Assembly (NCBI GenBank): GCA_038230275.1
Contig: JBBRNO010000055.1
Span: forward strand, 1 to 36,205
DNA: 36,205 nucleotides
Source of the DNA: JANXXV01 sp038230275
Lineage (GTDB): Bacteria > Acidobacteriota > Terriglobia > Bryobacterales > Bryobacteraceae
Direction of reading: 5' to 3'
Numbering within the stretch: position 1 is the stretch's first letter; every line of letters starts with the position of its first letter. The notes below the pieces were generated by a model. The model was not told the origin of the DNA and did not search any database. It saw nothing but the letters and a program-made list of their open reading frames with translations. The position numbers and the translations under genes were made by a program. Below are positions 1-8,487 of this stretch, one piece after another.

Positions 1-118
1 CACCGGAGACCCAGACGCCCTGGAATTCGGCGTCGAGGAGCTCGCGGATGCGGGCGTTTAGCTCAGTGACGGTGAGGAGTTTGCGCTCGGGCTCCAGGCT
101 TAGGAGGAACTGTTCCAT
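1..118 (-). CDS. xseA: Exodeoxyribonuclease VII large subunit, N-terminal part (cut by window edge)
   Basis: Only the first 39 codons are present; the gene runs off the left edge. The large subunit of exonuclease VII degrades single-stranded DNA together with XseB. The visible residues contain TVTELNARIRELLDAEF followed by GVWVSG, which matches the start of the N-terminal OB-fold of the family (E. coli has TVSRLN... then QVWISG). The ATG is complement(116..118); another ATG at complement(129..131) is out of frame. The VWFA gene ends 27 bp upstream on the same strand, so the two may share a transcript. The family call rests on this short but characteristic stretch. Confidence 0.8.
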   Translation of the reverse strand, partial: MEQFLLSLEPERKLLTVTELNARIRELLDAEFQGVWVSG

Positions 119-145
119 TGGATAGAGGCATGGTAGCAGGCCCGG

Positions 146-1996
146 TTATTGCACCACTGCATGGCTGATAATTTCCTTGCGAATTCGTTGAAACGCGGGC
201 CAAAACTCCTCTGGTCCTTTGGCGACAATTACGGAACCTGCGGGTTGGTTTTGTTGAAAGGATGGCGAACTTGATTCGTTGACGAGATTCTTCAGCGGGC
301 CGCCTGGGCCGGCCATATCTGCGTCAGGGCTGTCGTCGAAAGCGATAACGTAAACGAAGGCCGGATGACTTGGGTCGGTTCGAAGTCGTCTTGCGGCGTT
401 CTCAACCTGGTTGGCGGTGGCGTTCTCCCTATTGCTCCTGCTGTCAAGTCGAATCTTCCCGGCGAACGGACCATCTGGAAAGCGCAAGAGAGCGCGTGAT
501 CCGGTCAATGGAATTCCGTGGAGGTCGATCTCGGGGATAGACTGGAAACCTATCATCCTGCGATCACCGAAGCAGGAGGTCGGGCTTGCCCGCGGCATGT
601 TGTACAACCGCTCTTCCTTTTCAGACGATCCGGCTTGGACGAACATTCCGGACTCAATTCTTAGCGATGCTGCCACCTCTCCATTTTTGGTTTCAGCACA
701 CTGCCGTGGACCGGTGACGGGCCATTTGGCCGTGAGTACGTTTGGCAATCCATCGGTGAAAAGGATCACGGCGTTGATGGCTTGTGGATCTGGGTGCCGA
801 TCCAGTTCCTGTTGCGCGATTTCCAGCGCCTCGCCGGTGTTCGTTTCACCAAAGCAACCTATTGCGGCGATGCGATCCGGTGCCTCCGCCCTAAATTGAT
901 CCGTCAGAGGAAGAACTGTTTGGACTGTCACTGCGTAACTAATCACGCTCAGCCAATCGCGGCCATCCACGAAGAGCCGTGAGAAGCCTGTTGCAGACGC
1001 CTTCATGAAGTCGCAGGATTCTCTCGCGTTCATGGATCCCGAACGATCGAGCACGAGCACGGCGTGAATTTTCCGTAGGGTGGCTTCCGTGGAAAAATTT
1101 GCAGCGAGGTTGTTCGAAGGTTTTGGCACGTCCGGGACTGGAAGCTCAGGCTCCGCCTGTCTGATCTTGTTCAGTGCCGCGGCGCGGGCTGCGGCGGCTT
1201 CCTGTTTGCGGCGGGTCAGATCAGAGTCGACGATCACAGTCAAGTCGACGTAATGGCTAAGTTTGGAGGTTCGTGCCGTGAGTCGGATTGAATAGTCACC
1301 TGGGGGGATGTCCGGGTCTGTTCTGATAGAAACCGTTAACGGATGTCCTTCCCGCCAATAAACCACGAAGATTGAAGTGCTGGGTTGCGTTATTACGTGG
1401 ACCCGGCTGTCCGTTGCCTCGACTGTCGTTTGAAGAGGCTGCCCGAGCGCTCCGGTAAACCGCATTCGAATCGTAGCGTTGCGAAAGTCCCCGGCGGCTA
1501 TTCGAATCGGATCCTGCGGGACGAGTTCGAAATCAAAGGATGGGCTGTCAAAATCCGTGGGACGCAGGTCCGGTATCGGGTACGTGCGTTTGTCTTCTGC
1601 TGTGTAACGAGTCTTGTCGCCCTCAATTATACAATTCAGCCTTAGGTAGGAAATGGCAAGCCGGGTGTCTGGAGCCTCACGCGCGATCTGCGGTCCGAAG
1701 AAATCTAACGCGACTATGCTTTTCCCGGGCGCCAACGCCAAGGGCCAAAGTGTATCTTGGCCTAGTATCGATCCTCCGTGCGGGGCAGTAAGATGAGCGC
1801 CCAGTGAGCAATTCGCTCCCGGTGTAACCACGCCAATGGTTACCCGCATGGCACCGAACTTCCCTGTAGCGGACGGTTCGATGCCTTTAGCATCCACCTC
1901 TCCAGTGAAATAGAACGCAGCGCCATTTACGCCCGGGGACTGCGCCAGTGCTGGTTGCATGGCGGCGAATAGCAACAAGAGAATCGACCTTCGCAT
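146..1996 (-). CDS. Secreted VWFA-domain protein
   Basis: 616-aa protein with a clear Sec signal peptide (Arg-Arg start, Leu-rich core, cleavage likely near residue 19 after ALA). Residues about 20-260 look like beta-rich, Ig-like extracellular material. A charged Ala-rich linker (about 262-290) precedes a von Willebrand factor A domain that opens with HAVLVLDRSGSMN. The metal-ion-dependent adhesion site motif D-x-S-x-S is there, with its first Asp at residue 317. VILFTDGLPN, about 100 residues on, supplies the later MIDAS Asp. The domain carries a long insertion with several Cys before the last strands (FVYVIAFDD). VWFA proteins of this kind are frequent in Acidobacteria and probably bind protein partners at the cell surface; the ligand is unknown. 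No transmembrane anchor follows the domain. Confidence 0.8.
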   Translation of the reverse strand: MRRSILLLLFAAMQPALAQSPGVNGAAFYFTGEVDAKGIEPSATGKFGAMRVTIGVVTPGANCSLGAHLTAPHGGSILGQDTLWPLALAPGKSIVALDFFGPQIAREAPDTRLAISYLRLNCIIEGDKTRYTAEDKRTYPIPDLRPTDFDSPSFDFELVPQDPIRIAAGDFRNATIRMRFTGALGQPLQTTVEATDSRVHVITQPSTSIFVVYWREGHPLTVSIRTDPDIPPGDYSIRLTARTSKLSHYVDLTVIVDSDLTRRKQEAAAARAAALNKIRQAEPELPVPDVPKPSNNLAANFSTEATLRKIHAVLVLDRSGSMNARESCDFMKASATGFSRLFVDGRDWLSVISYAVTVQTVLPLTDQFRAEAPDRIAAIGCFGETNTGEALEIAQQELDRHPDPQAINAVILFTDGLPNVLTAKWPVTGPRQCAETKNGEVAASLRIESGMFVQAGSSEKEERLYNMPRASPTSCFGDRRMIGFQSIPEIDLHGIPLTGSRALLRFPDGPFAGKIRLDSRSNRENATANQVENAARRLRTDPSHPAFVYVIAFDDSPDADMAGPGGPLKNLVNESSSPSFQQNQPAGSVIVAKGPEEFWPAFQRIRKEIISHAVVQ

Positions 1997-2038
1997 AAAG
2001 AGATTGATCGGCAGAAAGGCCGTTGGGAATTAGGTCAT

Positions 2039-2068
2039 TTGACCCATTGCTACGCGGTTGGATATCCT
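2039..2068 (+). promoter_or_regulatory. Candidate sigma70 promoter of glnA
   Basis: TTGACC at 2039-2044 and TATCCT at 2063-2068 are separated by 18 bp and lie just upstream of glnA, predicting a leader of about 25 nt that contains the GGGAGG ribosome-binding site at 2090-2095. No sigma54 -24/-12 motif was seen. The -10 match is only four of six, so this is a weak call. Confidence 0.35.
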
Positions 2069-2100
2069 ACGGGTCGAACGTACCAATTGAGGGAGGATCA

Positions 2101-3510
2101 ATGAGTCCGAAAGAAGTGCTTGAGTACGCCAAGAAACACGATGTTCGCCAACTGGACATGCGATTTACCGACATTCCGGGAATTCTGCAGCACATCTCCT
2201 ATCCAATCAATATGGTGACGGAAGACTCGATGGAAGAGGGATTCGGAATTGACGGGTCCAGCATTCGGGGATGGGCGGCTATTAATGAAAGCGACATGCT
2301 GCTGATTCCCGACGCCTCCACGATTTATATCGATCCGTTCTCTGAAATTACGACGATGGTGATGACCGGTGACGTCATCGATCCGATTACGCGGCAGCAC
2401 TATGATCGCGATCCGCGCTGGATTGCCAAGAAGGCGGAACTTTTTCTGCAGAACAGCGGCGTGGCTGACACCGCTTACTTTGGCGCCGAGGCGGAATTTT
2501 TCATCTTCGACAATATTCGTTTCGATCAGAACGCACACTCCGGCTACTACTTCATCGATGCCGAAGAGGGGCGTTGGAACACAGGCCGGGAGAAGGACAA
2601 TCTGGGTTACCGGCCCCGTTATAAGGAAGGTTACTTCCCGGTGCCGCCCACCGATCACTATCAGGATCTGCGCAGCGAAATGGTGCAGACCATGATTCAG
2701 TGCGGCTTGAAAATCGAATGCCATCATCACGAGGTGGCGACGGGCGGACAGTGCGAAATCGATCAGCGGTTCGACACGTTGGTGAAGTCGGCCGACAACA
2801 TGATGCTGTACAAGTACATTATCCGGAATGTGGCGTATCAGTATGGCAAGACGGTGACGTTCATGCCCAAGCCTCTGTTTGGCGATAACGGGTCTGGCAT
2901 GCATACGCACCAGAGTTTGTGGAAGGGCGGGGTGCCGTTGTTTGCCGGGGAGAATTATGCCGGGCTCAGCCAGATGGCGCTTTGGTACATCGGCGGATTG
3001 CTGAAGCACGCGCGGGCGCTGGCGGCAATCATTGCGCCTACTACGAATAGCTACAAGCGACTGGTGCCTGGGTATGAGGCTCCGGTGAATCTGGCTTATT
3101 CCAGCCGGAACCGGTCGGCGGCGGTGCGCATTCCGATGTATTCGGCGAGTCCGAAATCGAAGCGGGTGGAATTCCGTCCTCCGGATCCGGCGGCGAATCC
3201 TTACATGGCATTCGCGGCGATGATGATGGCGGGTCTGGATGGCGTGCTGCATAAGATCGATCCGGGGCAGCCTTTGGATAAAGATATCTACGATCTGCAT
3301 CCGGAGGAATTGAAGAAGGTTCCGTCCATGCCTGCTTCGCTGGAAGAAGCGCTGGAGGCATTGGAGGACGATCACGCGTTCCTGCTGAAGGGCGATGTTT
3401 TCTCGGAAGAGCTGCTTGAGACCTACATTGGTTACAAGAAGAAGGCTGAGGCGGATGCAATCCGGTTGCGGCCGCACCCTTACGAATTCGCGCTTTATTA
3501 CGACATCTAG
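2101..3510 (+). CDS. glnA: Glutamine synthetase, type I (beta subtype, adenylylatable)
   Basis: Makes glutamine from glutamate, ammonia and ATP in the cytoplasm, as a dodecamer in this family. The frame is open upstream to 2023, but the ATG at 2101 has a strong GGGAGG site 5 nt away and gives 469 aa, the usual GSI-beta length. N-terminal GFGIDGSSIRGW, the metal-site segment AEAEFFIFD, the NGSGMHTHQSLW loop, and the C-terminal HPYEFALYYDI are all typical. The adenylylation tyrosine lies in DIYDLHPEE and is residue 397 by direct count, the same number as in E. coli. GlnE, the enzyme that modifies this residue, is encoded at 4012-6864, so activity is very probably controlled by reversible adenylylation. 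The stop codon abuts the ATG of the MOSC gene. Confidence 0.97.
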   Translation: MSPKEVLEYAKKHDVRQLDMRFTDIPGILQHISYPINMVTEDSMEEGFGIDGSSIRGWAAINESDMLLIPDASTIYIDPFSEITTMVMTGDVIDPITRQHYDRDPRWIAKKAELFLQNSGVADTAYFGAEAEFFIFDNIRFDQNAHSGYYFIDAEEGRWNTGREKDNLGYRPRYKEGYFPVPPTDHYQDLRSEMVQTMIQCGLKIECHHHEVATGGQCEIDQRFDTLVKSADNMMLYKYIIRNVAYQYGKTVTFMPKPLFGDNGSGMHTHQSLWKGGVPLFAGENYAGLSQMALWYIGGLLKHARALAAIIAPTTNSYKRLVPGYEAPVNLAYSSRNRSAAVRIPMYSASPKSKRVEFRPPDPAANPYMAFAAMMMAGLDGVLHKIDPGQPLDKDIYDLHPEELKKVPSMPASLEEALEALEDDHAFLLKGDVFSEELLETYIGYKKKAEADAIRLRPHPYEFALYYDI

Positions 3511-4005
3511 ATGGCCGCTTCGGTTGTGCGGATTCATACTTCGCTTGGGGGGCTTCCGAAGTTCCCCGTGGCGGAGGCGGTGGTGCATCGTCTGGGAATC
3601 GAGGGCGATGCGGTGGCGCACCCGAAATTTCACGGTGGTCCATTGCAAGCTTTACTCATCATTACCGAAGAGGGGATTGAGGAGCTGAAGGCAAGGGGAT
3701 ATCCGCTGTTTCCGGGCGCGATGGGCGAAAACATCACTACGCGTGGACTGGACCGGCGGCAGATGCGGATCGGGCAGCGGTATCGCATCGGGCAAATTAT
3801 TGTAGAGTTGACGAAAATACGGGTTCCCTGTTTCGCGCTGGATGTTTATGGGCCATCGATTAAGAAGGCTGTTTACGACGCGCGGGTGAAGGCCGGGAAC
3901 CCGGATACGCCGGTTTGGGGGTTAAGTGGTTTCTATGCTTCGGTGTCCGAGGGCGGTTTGCTGCGGGAGCAGGATATAATTACCTTGGTAGACCACGCCG
4001 TCTAG
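3511..4005 (+). CDS. MOSC domain protein
   Basis: 164 aa, starting at the base after the glnA stop codon, so translation is almost certainly coupled. The MOSC fold is recognised from KFHGGPLQALLI near the start, FPGAMGENITTRGLD in the middle, and KIRVPCFALDVYG with the conserved cysteine expected to hold a sulfur or molybdenum ligand. It resembles the stand-alone YiiM type, which in E. coli reduces N-hydroxylated compounds; MOSC proteins in general handle molybdenum cofactor or sulfur carriers. There is no fused beta-barrel or ferredoxin domain. Its location between glnA and glnE is unexpected for this function and may reflect only operon packing. Substrate cannot be told from the sequence. 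Confidence 0.85.
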   Translation: MAASVVRIHTSLGGLPKFPVAEAVVHRLGIEGDAVAHPKFHGGPLQALLIITEEGIEELKARGYPLFPGAMGENITTRGLDRRQMRIGQRYRIGQIIVELTKIRVPCFALDVYGPSIKKAVYDARVKAGNPDTPVWGLSGFYASVSEGGLLREQDIITLVDHAV

Positions 4006-4011
4006 CTTTAC

Positions 4012-6864
4012 ATGCAGAGCTTGCTTATAGGTGACGAACTTAATGCGAAGATCAAGTTCCTTCTTGGTTCGTCCGCGGACCCTGATGGTGCGCGGCACTA
4101 TTTAGGCCGTCTTTCGCAGGAAGAACCCGTTGCGTTTGCAGAGCTTTCGGCATCGGACACAGCGCTGCAAATTTTGATCGCCGTCTTCTCTCATAGCCGC
4201 TTTCTGTCCGAAGAAGTACTCCAGCACCCGGACTGGGTGGAAGCGTTGGTGGCTTCTCCGGAGTTGTTCCGCGTGCTTTCGGCGGAAGAGTATGCGCATA
4301 AGCTGGTGGAATTTCTTGGCCTTGATTCGACCGAGGCCCCTTCGGCGCTGGCGCTGGCTGTGTTCCGGCGGCAGCAGTTGCTGCGTATCCTGGTGCGCGA
4401 TGTGCTGGAATACGGCGAGCTTTCCGAGATCACGGAAGAAATTTCCAGTTTGGCGGATGCGATTCTTGACGTGACCTACAGGCGGATCCGCGCGGAGTTG
4501 GTACTGCGGTTCGGCATGCCGCGGTTCGAAGGAAAAGAGTGCGGGTTTTCCGTGCTGGCGCTGGGTAAGCTGGGCGGATGCGAGCTGAATTACAGCTCTG
4601 ATATCGACCTGATGTTTGTTTACGCAGGGAATGGCTACACAGATCGCCCGGAGCCGATTACCAACAAAGAATTCTTCAAGCGGGTGGCAAACCAGTACAC
4701 CGACCTGCTGTCCACCTATACCGCGGAAGGAATGTGCTACCGGGTGGATTTGCGGCTGCGTCCGGACGGACGTTTGGGTGAGGTTTGCCTGTCTCTGGAC
4801 GGCGCCAGGGGTTATTACCAAACCCGAGCGCGCGACTGGGAATTGCAGATGCTGATCAAGGCTCGTGTGGCTGCGGGCGAGCCGGAGCCGGGGCGTATAT
4901 TGCTGGATGAAATGGAGTCCAGGATCTATTCTTCGACGCTGGATTTTTCGGCCGTGGAATCGATGTCGGTAACGAGGGAACGGATCAGCGAGAAGATGGC
5001 GGCGAGGGTGGCCAGCAAGCAGCGGGTCGGGGACACCGATCTGGATATTAAGCTGGCGCGGGGCGGTATTCGCGACATTGAGTTCCTGGTGCAATGCTTG
5101 CAGCGGCTGCATGGCGGCAGGGAGCAATGGGTGCGGCATGGCGGAACATTGCAGGCGCTGCTGCGGCTGCGCGATAAGGATTTGCTTTCCAATGCGGAAT
5201 ATTCACGGCTGGCTTCGGCCTATCAATTCCTGAGGCACTTAGAGCATCGGCTGCAATTCGCCGACGACCGGCAGACGCATACGCTACCCTGGCGGACGCA
5301 GGAATTGGATCTGGTGGCGCGAAGAATGCCGCTTGGCCAATTGGGCCGGATGCCGTCGGCGGATAAGTTGCTGCACCAGCTGAATACGCATTTGGAAGAA
5401 GTGCAGGAAACCTACGATCGGGTGATTCATTCGCAACAGCCTTTGTATTACAACGTGCTGCCGCCTGGACCATCGAAACGCGATGCGATTTTGCCGCAGA
5501 CTTCCCATCTGGTGGATTTGGCCGGGACCAGCAATTTGATTCGTGTCCTGGATCAACGGGCGCCGGGGCTGGCCGCGTCACTGGCGGTGAGTCAATTGCG
5601 GCGTGGGCGGAAATCTTTCGAAGTGTTTCTGGAGAAGATTGTCTCCAATGCCGATCATTTGAACATGCTGAATGAAGACCGGGCGCTGGTTGCGGATACG
5701 GTCGATCTGTTTGAGAACAGCCCGCACTTTGCGGAAGAGCTGATTCGAAATCCGGAATTGATTGAAGAACTGGCGCATGTGCGCGACGGTGTCAATCCGA
5801 GCTACGGCGACCTTTCCGAATTGCTGGGGGACGCCACCCAGTTGCGGCGGTTTTTCCGGCGGGAGATGCTGCGGATCCAAGCGGCCAGTATCTGCCTGAG
5901 CATTCCGATTTTCACTACGCTGCAGCGCACCTCCGAACTGGCCGATGCCGTGGTTTGCGCCGCCTACAAGATGGCCGTGAAGCAAGTGATTGATGCGCAT
6001 CCGCCGAAGACGGCTGGCTATGTTCCCTGTGAGCAGATGATGGTGATCGCCATGGGCCGCCTGGGGATGGGGGAGTTCGACCTGGGGTCGGATGCGGATT
6101 TGAATTTCGTGCTGCCTGATGAAGACGCGCCGGAGATTGTGTTCTGGACTCAGGTGGCCGAGCGGCTGATTGACGTTCTGACGGCTTATACCGGCGGCGG
6201 CGTGCTGTTTGCGATCGATACGCGGCTGCGTCCGAATGGCCGCAACGGGGCGCTGGTGCAGCAGGTGAGCGGTTATCAGGAATACCTGGCGAATACGGCG
6301 GAGGCCTGGGAAGGAATCACCTATATGAAGTCGCGCGCCGTGATTGGTGACAACCTTAAGGCGACGCGGTTTCTGCACGAGTTGCAGGAAGTGGACTGGC
6401 GGCGTTATGGGCAGAGCGGGCGTTCGCGCACGGACCTGCGCAACATGCGTGCGCGGCTGGAGAAGGAACAGGGGGCCAGCAATCCGTTAAAGGCTGGGCC
6501 CGGCGGATTTTACGATATCGATTTCGCGGTGATGTATCTGCGGTTAAAGAGCGCCGGCATTTTTTATAAAGTGCTGAATACGCCGGAGCGGATCGATATT
6601 ATTGAAAAAATGGGGCACCTGGAGCGAAGCGATGCGGCATTTCTGAATGACGCGGCTACGTTCTACCGGGCTATCGATCATGGGCTGCGGGTGTATTCGG
6701 GGCATGCGGAAGGGAAGCTGCCGAACTCTGAATCGCACTTGGAAGTTTTGACAAATCTGGTGCACCGGTGGACGCCGGAGAGCCTGCACGATCAACCGCT
6801 GCCGGTGAAGTTGGCTGAGATTCAGCGGCGCACGCGGGAATATTTCAAGCGGTTGTTTGGATGA
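4012..6864 (+). CDS. glnE: Bifunctional glutamine synthetase adenylyltransferase/adenylyl-removing enzyme
   Basis: 950 aa, the normal GlnE length. Attaches AMP to GlnA Tyr397 and removes it, in response to PII and glutamine in well-studied species. Two nucleotidyltransferase domains are visible. The N-terminal (adenylyl-removing) one has LGKLGGCELNYSSDIDLMF with metal-binding Asp197 and Asp199. The C-terminal (adenylylating) one has MGRLGMGEFDLGSDADLNF with Asp694 and Asp696. RGGIRDIEFLVQ and GGFYDIDFAVMY are the matching helical-domain signatures after each half. Both metal-binding Asp pairs are intact, so both activities are expected. The ATG lies 6 nt after the MOSC stop; the 3' end overlaps the next gene by 4 nt (ATGA). 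No glnB/PII gene is in the window. Confidence 0.96.
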   Translation: MQSLLIGDELNAKIKFLLGSSADPDGARHYLGRLSQEEPVAFAELSASDTALQILIAVFSHSRFLSEEVLQHPDWVEALVASPELFRVLSAEEYAHKLVEFLGLDSTEAPSALALAVFRRQQLLRILVRDVLEYGELSEITEEISSLADAILDVTYRRIRAELVLRFGMPRFEGKECGFSVLALGKLGGCELNYSSDIDLMFVYAGNGYTDRPEPITNKEFFKRVANQYTDLLSTYTAEGMCYRVDLRLRPDGRLGEVCLSLDGARGYYQTRARDWELQMLIKARVAAGEPEPGRILLDEMESRIYSSTLDFSAVESMSVTRERISEKMAARVASKQRVGDTDLDIKLARGGIRDIEFLVQCLQRLHGGREQWVRHGGTLQALLRLRDKDLLSNAEYSRLASAYQFLRHLEHRLQFADDRQTHTLPWRTQELDLVARRMPLGQLGRMPSADKLLHQLNTHLEEVQETYDRVIHSQQPLYYNVLPPGPSKRDAILPQTSHLVDLAGTSNLIRVLDQRAPGLAASLAVSQLRRGRKSFEVFLEKIVSNADHLNMLNEDRALVADTVDLFENSPHFAEELIRNPELIEELAHVRDGVNPSYGDLSELLGDATQLRRFFRREMLRIQAASICLSIPIFTTLQRTSELADAVVCAAYKMAVKQVIDAHPPKTAGYVPCEQMMVIAMGRLGMGEFDLGSDADLNFVLPDEDAPEIVFWTQVAERLIDVLTAYTGGGVLFAIDTRLRPNGRNGALVQQVSGYQEYLANTAEAWEGITYMKSRAVIGDNLKATRFLHELQEVDWRRYGQSGRSRTDLRNMRARLEKEQGASNPLKAGPGGFYDIDFAVMYLRLKSAGIFYKVLNTPERIDIIEKMGHLERSDAAFLNDAATFYRAIDHGLRVYSGHAEGKLPNSESHLEVLTNLVHRWTPESLHDQPLPVKLAEIQRRTREYFKRLFG

Positions 6865-7673
6865 GACGGATCGCTGCCTTTCTGATTCTGTTCGCTTCGG
6901 CGTGCGTGGCATCTCCGCTGGATCTGGCTTTCGACCGTTTGTACAATTTCGATTTTGTGGGAGCGCACCGGTTTATCGATCAACAGGTGGCTACCGATCC
7001 GGCCGATCCACTGAGCTATGCGGTGAGAGCCTCCGCGCTGCTTTTCCAGGAGCTGGACCGGTTGCAAATTCTGGAAGGCGAATTTTTCTCCGACGATAAA
7101 CGGCTGATCGACAAAAAGAAGATCAAGGCGGACCCGGCGTTGAAGGACCGGTTTTTTCGAACCATTAGCGATGCGCAGAAATCAGCGCAAGCGCGGCTGG
7201 CGAAGAATCCGCAGGACGCCGATGCGCTGTTCGCGCTGGCGCTGGCATCCGGATTGACCGGCGACTATAGTTCGCTGATTGAGAAGCGGCAGCTGAATAG
7301 TTTTTCTTATTACAAGGAATCGACCGGCTTCGCGCAGAGCCTGCTGAAGGCGCATCCGTCGTTTGTCGACGCGCATATGACTACGGGGTTCAGCGAATAC
7401 CTGATCGGCAGCCTGCCATTCTTTGCGAAGTGGTTTGTGAAGATCGACGGCATAGAAGGCAGCAAAGAACTGGCGGCGGAGAAGATGCGGAAAGTGGCGC
7501 AGTCGGGCCGCTATTTGAAACCGTTTGCCAAGATTCTGCTTTCCATTTATTACCTGCGGGAGAATCAGCCTGCGCAGTCGCGAAACTTCATGATGGAGCT
7601 GACGCGGGACTATCCGAACAATCCGCTGTTCCGGAAAGAACTGGTCAAGCTGGACGCAATTCAAGTTAAGTGA
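6861..7673 (+). CDS. Secreted TPR-like helical protein of unknown function
   Basis: 270 aa, starting with a 4-nt ATGA overlap on the glnE stop, so it is the last gene of the glnA-MOSC-glnE transcript. It has a signal peptide (RRIAAFLILFASACVAS), followed by repeated amphipathic helix pairs spaced like tetratricopeptide repeats: AHRFIDQQVATDPADPLSYAVRA near residues 35-57 and ARLAKNPQDADALFALALASG near 112-132, then HPSFVDAHMTTGFSEY further on. The Cys in the signal region is not in a good lipobox. TPR proteins act as scaffolds. Nothing in the sequence points to a partner, and the link with nitrogen control may be only positional. Confidence 0.75.
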   Translation: MRRIAAFLILFASACVASPLDLAFDRLYNFDFVGAHRFIDQQVATDPADPLSYAVRASALLFQELDRLQILEGEFFSDDKRLIDKKKIKADPALKDRFFRTISDAQKSAQARLAKNPQDADALFALALASGLTGDYSSLIEKRQLNSFSYYKESTGFAQSLLKAHPSFVDAHMTTGFSEYLIGSLPFFAKWFVKIDGIEGSKELAAEKMRKVAQSGRYLKPFAKILLSIYYLRENQPAQSRNFMMELTRDYPNNPLFRKELVKLDAIQVK

Positions 7674-7703
7674 AGATGAGTGGGTTGGCTTGAAAAACCA
7701 TGC

Positions 7704-7733
7704 CGCTGATTCACGCAGATGCACGCTGATAAA
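7704..7733 (+). repeat. Three 10-bp tandem units (CGCnGATnnA)
   Basis: CGCTGATTCA, CGCAGATGCA and CGCTGATAAA follow each other without gaps in the 116-bp intergenic stretch after the TPR-like gene. The 10-bp period matches one DNA helical turn. Similar degenerate GAT/CGC repeats are scattered between genes in many environmental genomes. No hairpin or U tract accompanies it, so it is not an obvious terminator. Confidence 0.5.
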
Positions 7734-7777
7734 ACACTATTGTGGTTTTGCTTGCGCCGGTCTACGCTTTGCAAGCA

Positions 7778-7783
7778 TATGAT
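7778..7783 (+). promoter_or_regulatory. -10 box TATGAT, probable leaderless promoter
   Basis: TATGAT is followed by exactly six bases and then the ATG at 7790. Transcription would be expected to begin at or next to the A of the start codon. There is no convincing -35 element at 17 bp. The same layout occurs before copD, larE and the gene ending at 34963. Confidence 0.45.
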
Positions 7784-7789
7784 AGGTCT

Positions 7790-8407
7790 ATGAGCCCCGG
7801 ACGCTTGCTGCGCATATTCCTGCTTCTTGCGATCACTTTTTTAGGGCTCCCGGCGCAGATTATCGAGTTCGAATCCGGTGGGTACAGGTACCAGACGCTT
7901 ACTCGAAACGAATTGACCATCATGTTCGCGCAGCTTCCTTCGCACGTGAAAGGCTATGCGATTTTGCAGGTGGCGGTATCTAATGGATCTAAGATTTACT
8001 ATACGTTGAAGCCGGAAAACTTTGTGTATTATCGGGAAGATGGTAGCGCGATTGAGCCGACGCCGGCGCGGGATGTGGTGAATTCACTGGTGGAGAAAGC
8101 GAGCCGGGGCGATGTGGTGAAGCTGGTTACGGCGTACGAATCCAGCATTTACGGCAACACGCAGTACAAGTCAACCAACGGATATGAGCAACGGCGGCAG
8201 TCAGCGCTGGCGGAGGTTTCGTCAGCCAAGATTAAGGCTGCTGCGGCGGCGTCCGCGATCGCTTTTGTTCAGATACGGCTGGCCCCCGGACAATCGACGG
8301 ACGGCGCGGTTTTCTATGCCAATTCAGGGCACATGCTGGGGGCGGGGAAGTTGATGATTAAGGCCGCAGGCGCCACGTTTGAGTTCCCGATGGTATCATC
8401 AAACTAA
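7790..8407 (+). CDS. Secreted protein of unknown function
   Basis: 205 aa from the ATG at 7790; the frame is open upstream to a GTG at 7742, but the -10 box at 7778-7783 would then fall inside the coding region, so the ATG is preferred. The N-terminus is a signal peptide (LLRIFLLLAITFLGLPAQ). The mature part is beta-rich: YAILQVAVSNGSKIYYTLKP in the middle, an Ala-rich helix (KIKAAAAASAIAFVQ), and a closing strand ATFEFPMVS. The general pattern of a surface or periplasmic beta-sandwich protein is visible, but no family was recognised. The cysH frame opens just after its stop. Confidence 0.7.
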   Translation: MSPGRLLRIFLLLAITFLGLPAQIIEFESGGYRYQTLTRNELTIMFAQLPSHVKGYAILQVAVSNGSKIYYTLKPENFVYYREDGSAIEPTPARDVVNSLVEKASRGDVVKLVTAYESSIYGNTQYKSTNGYEQRRQSALAEVSSAKIKAAAAASAIAFVQIRLAPGQSTDGAVFYANSGHMLGAGKLMIKAAGATFEFPMVSSN

Positions 8408-8487
8408 AGCGTGCAAACCAGATCGGCTTTAGGATAATTGACCTGTCTTCCTACTCTCATTTTGACTCCGTTGCGCCTGCGGAACTG

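Noticed and set aside
2098..3648. 516-codon open frame antisense to glnA
   Set aside because: It mirrors the conserved glutamine synthetase gene, is rich in His, Arg and Pro as expected for a shadow of GC-rich codons, and has no recognisable domain.
7704..7733. Short repeats considered as a CRISPR
   Set aside because: The units are 10 bp and adjacent with no spacers; no cas genes are in the window.
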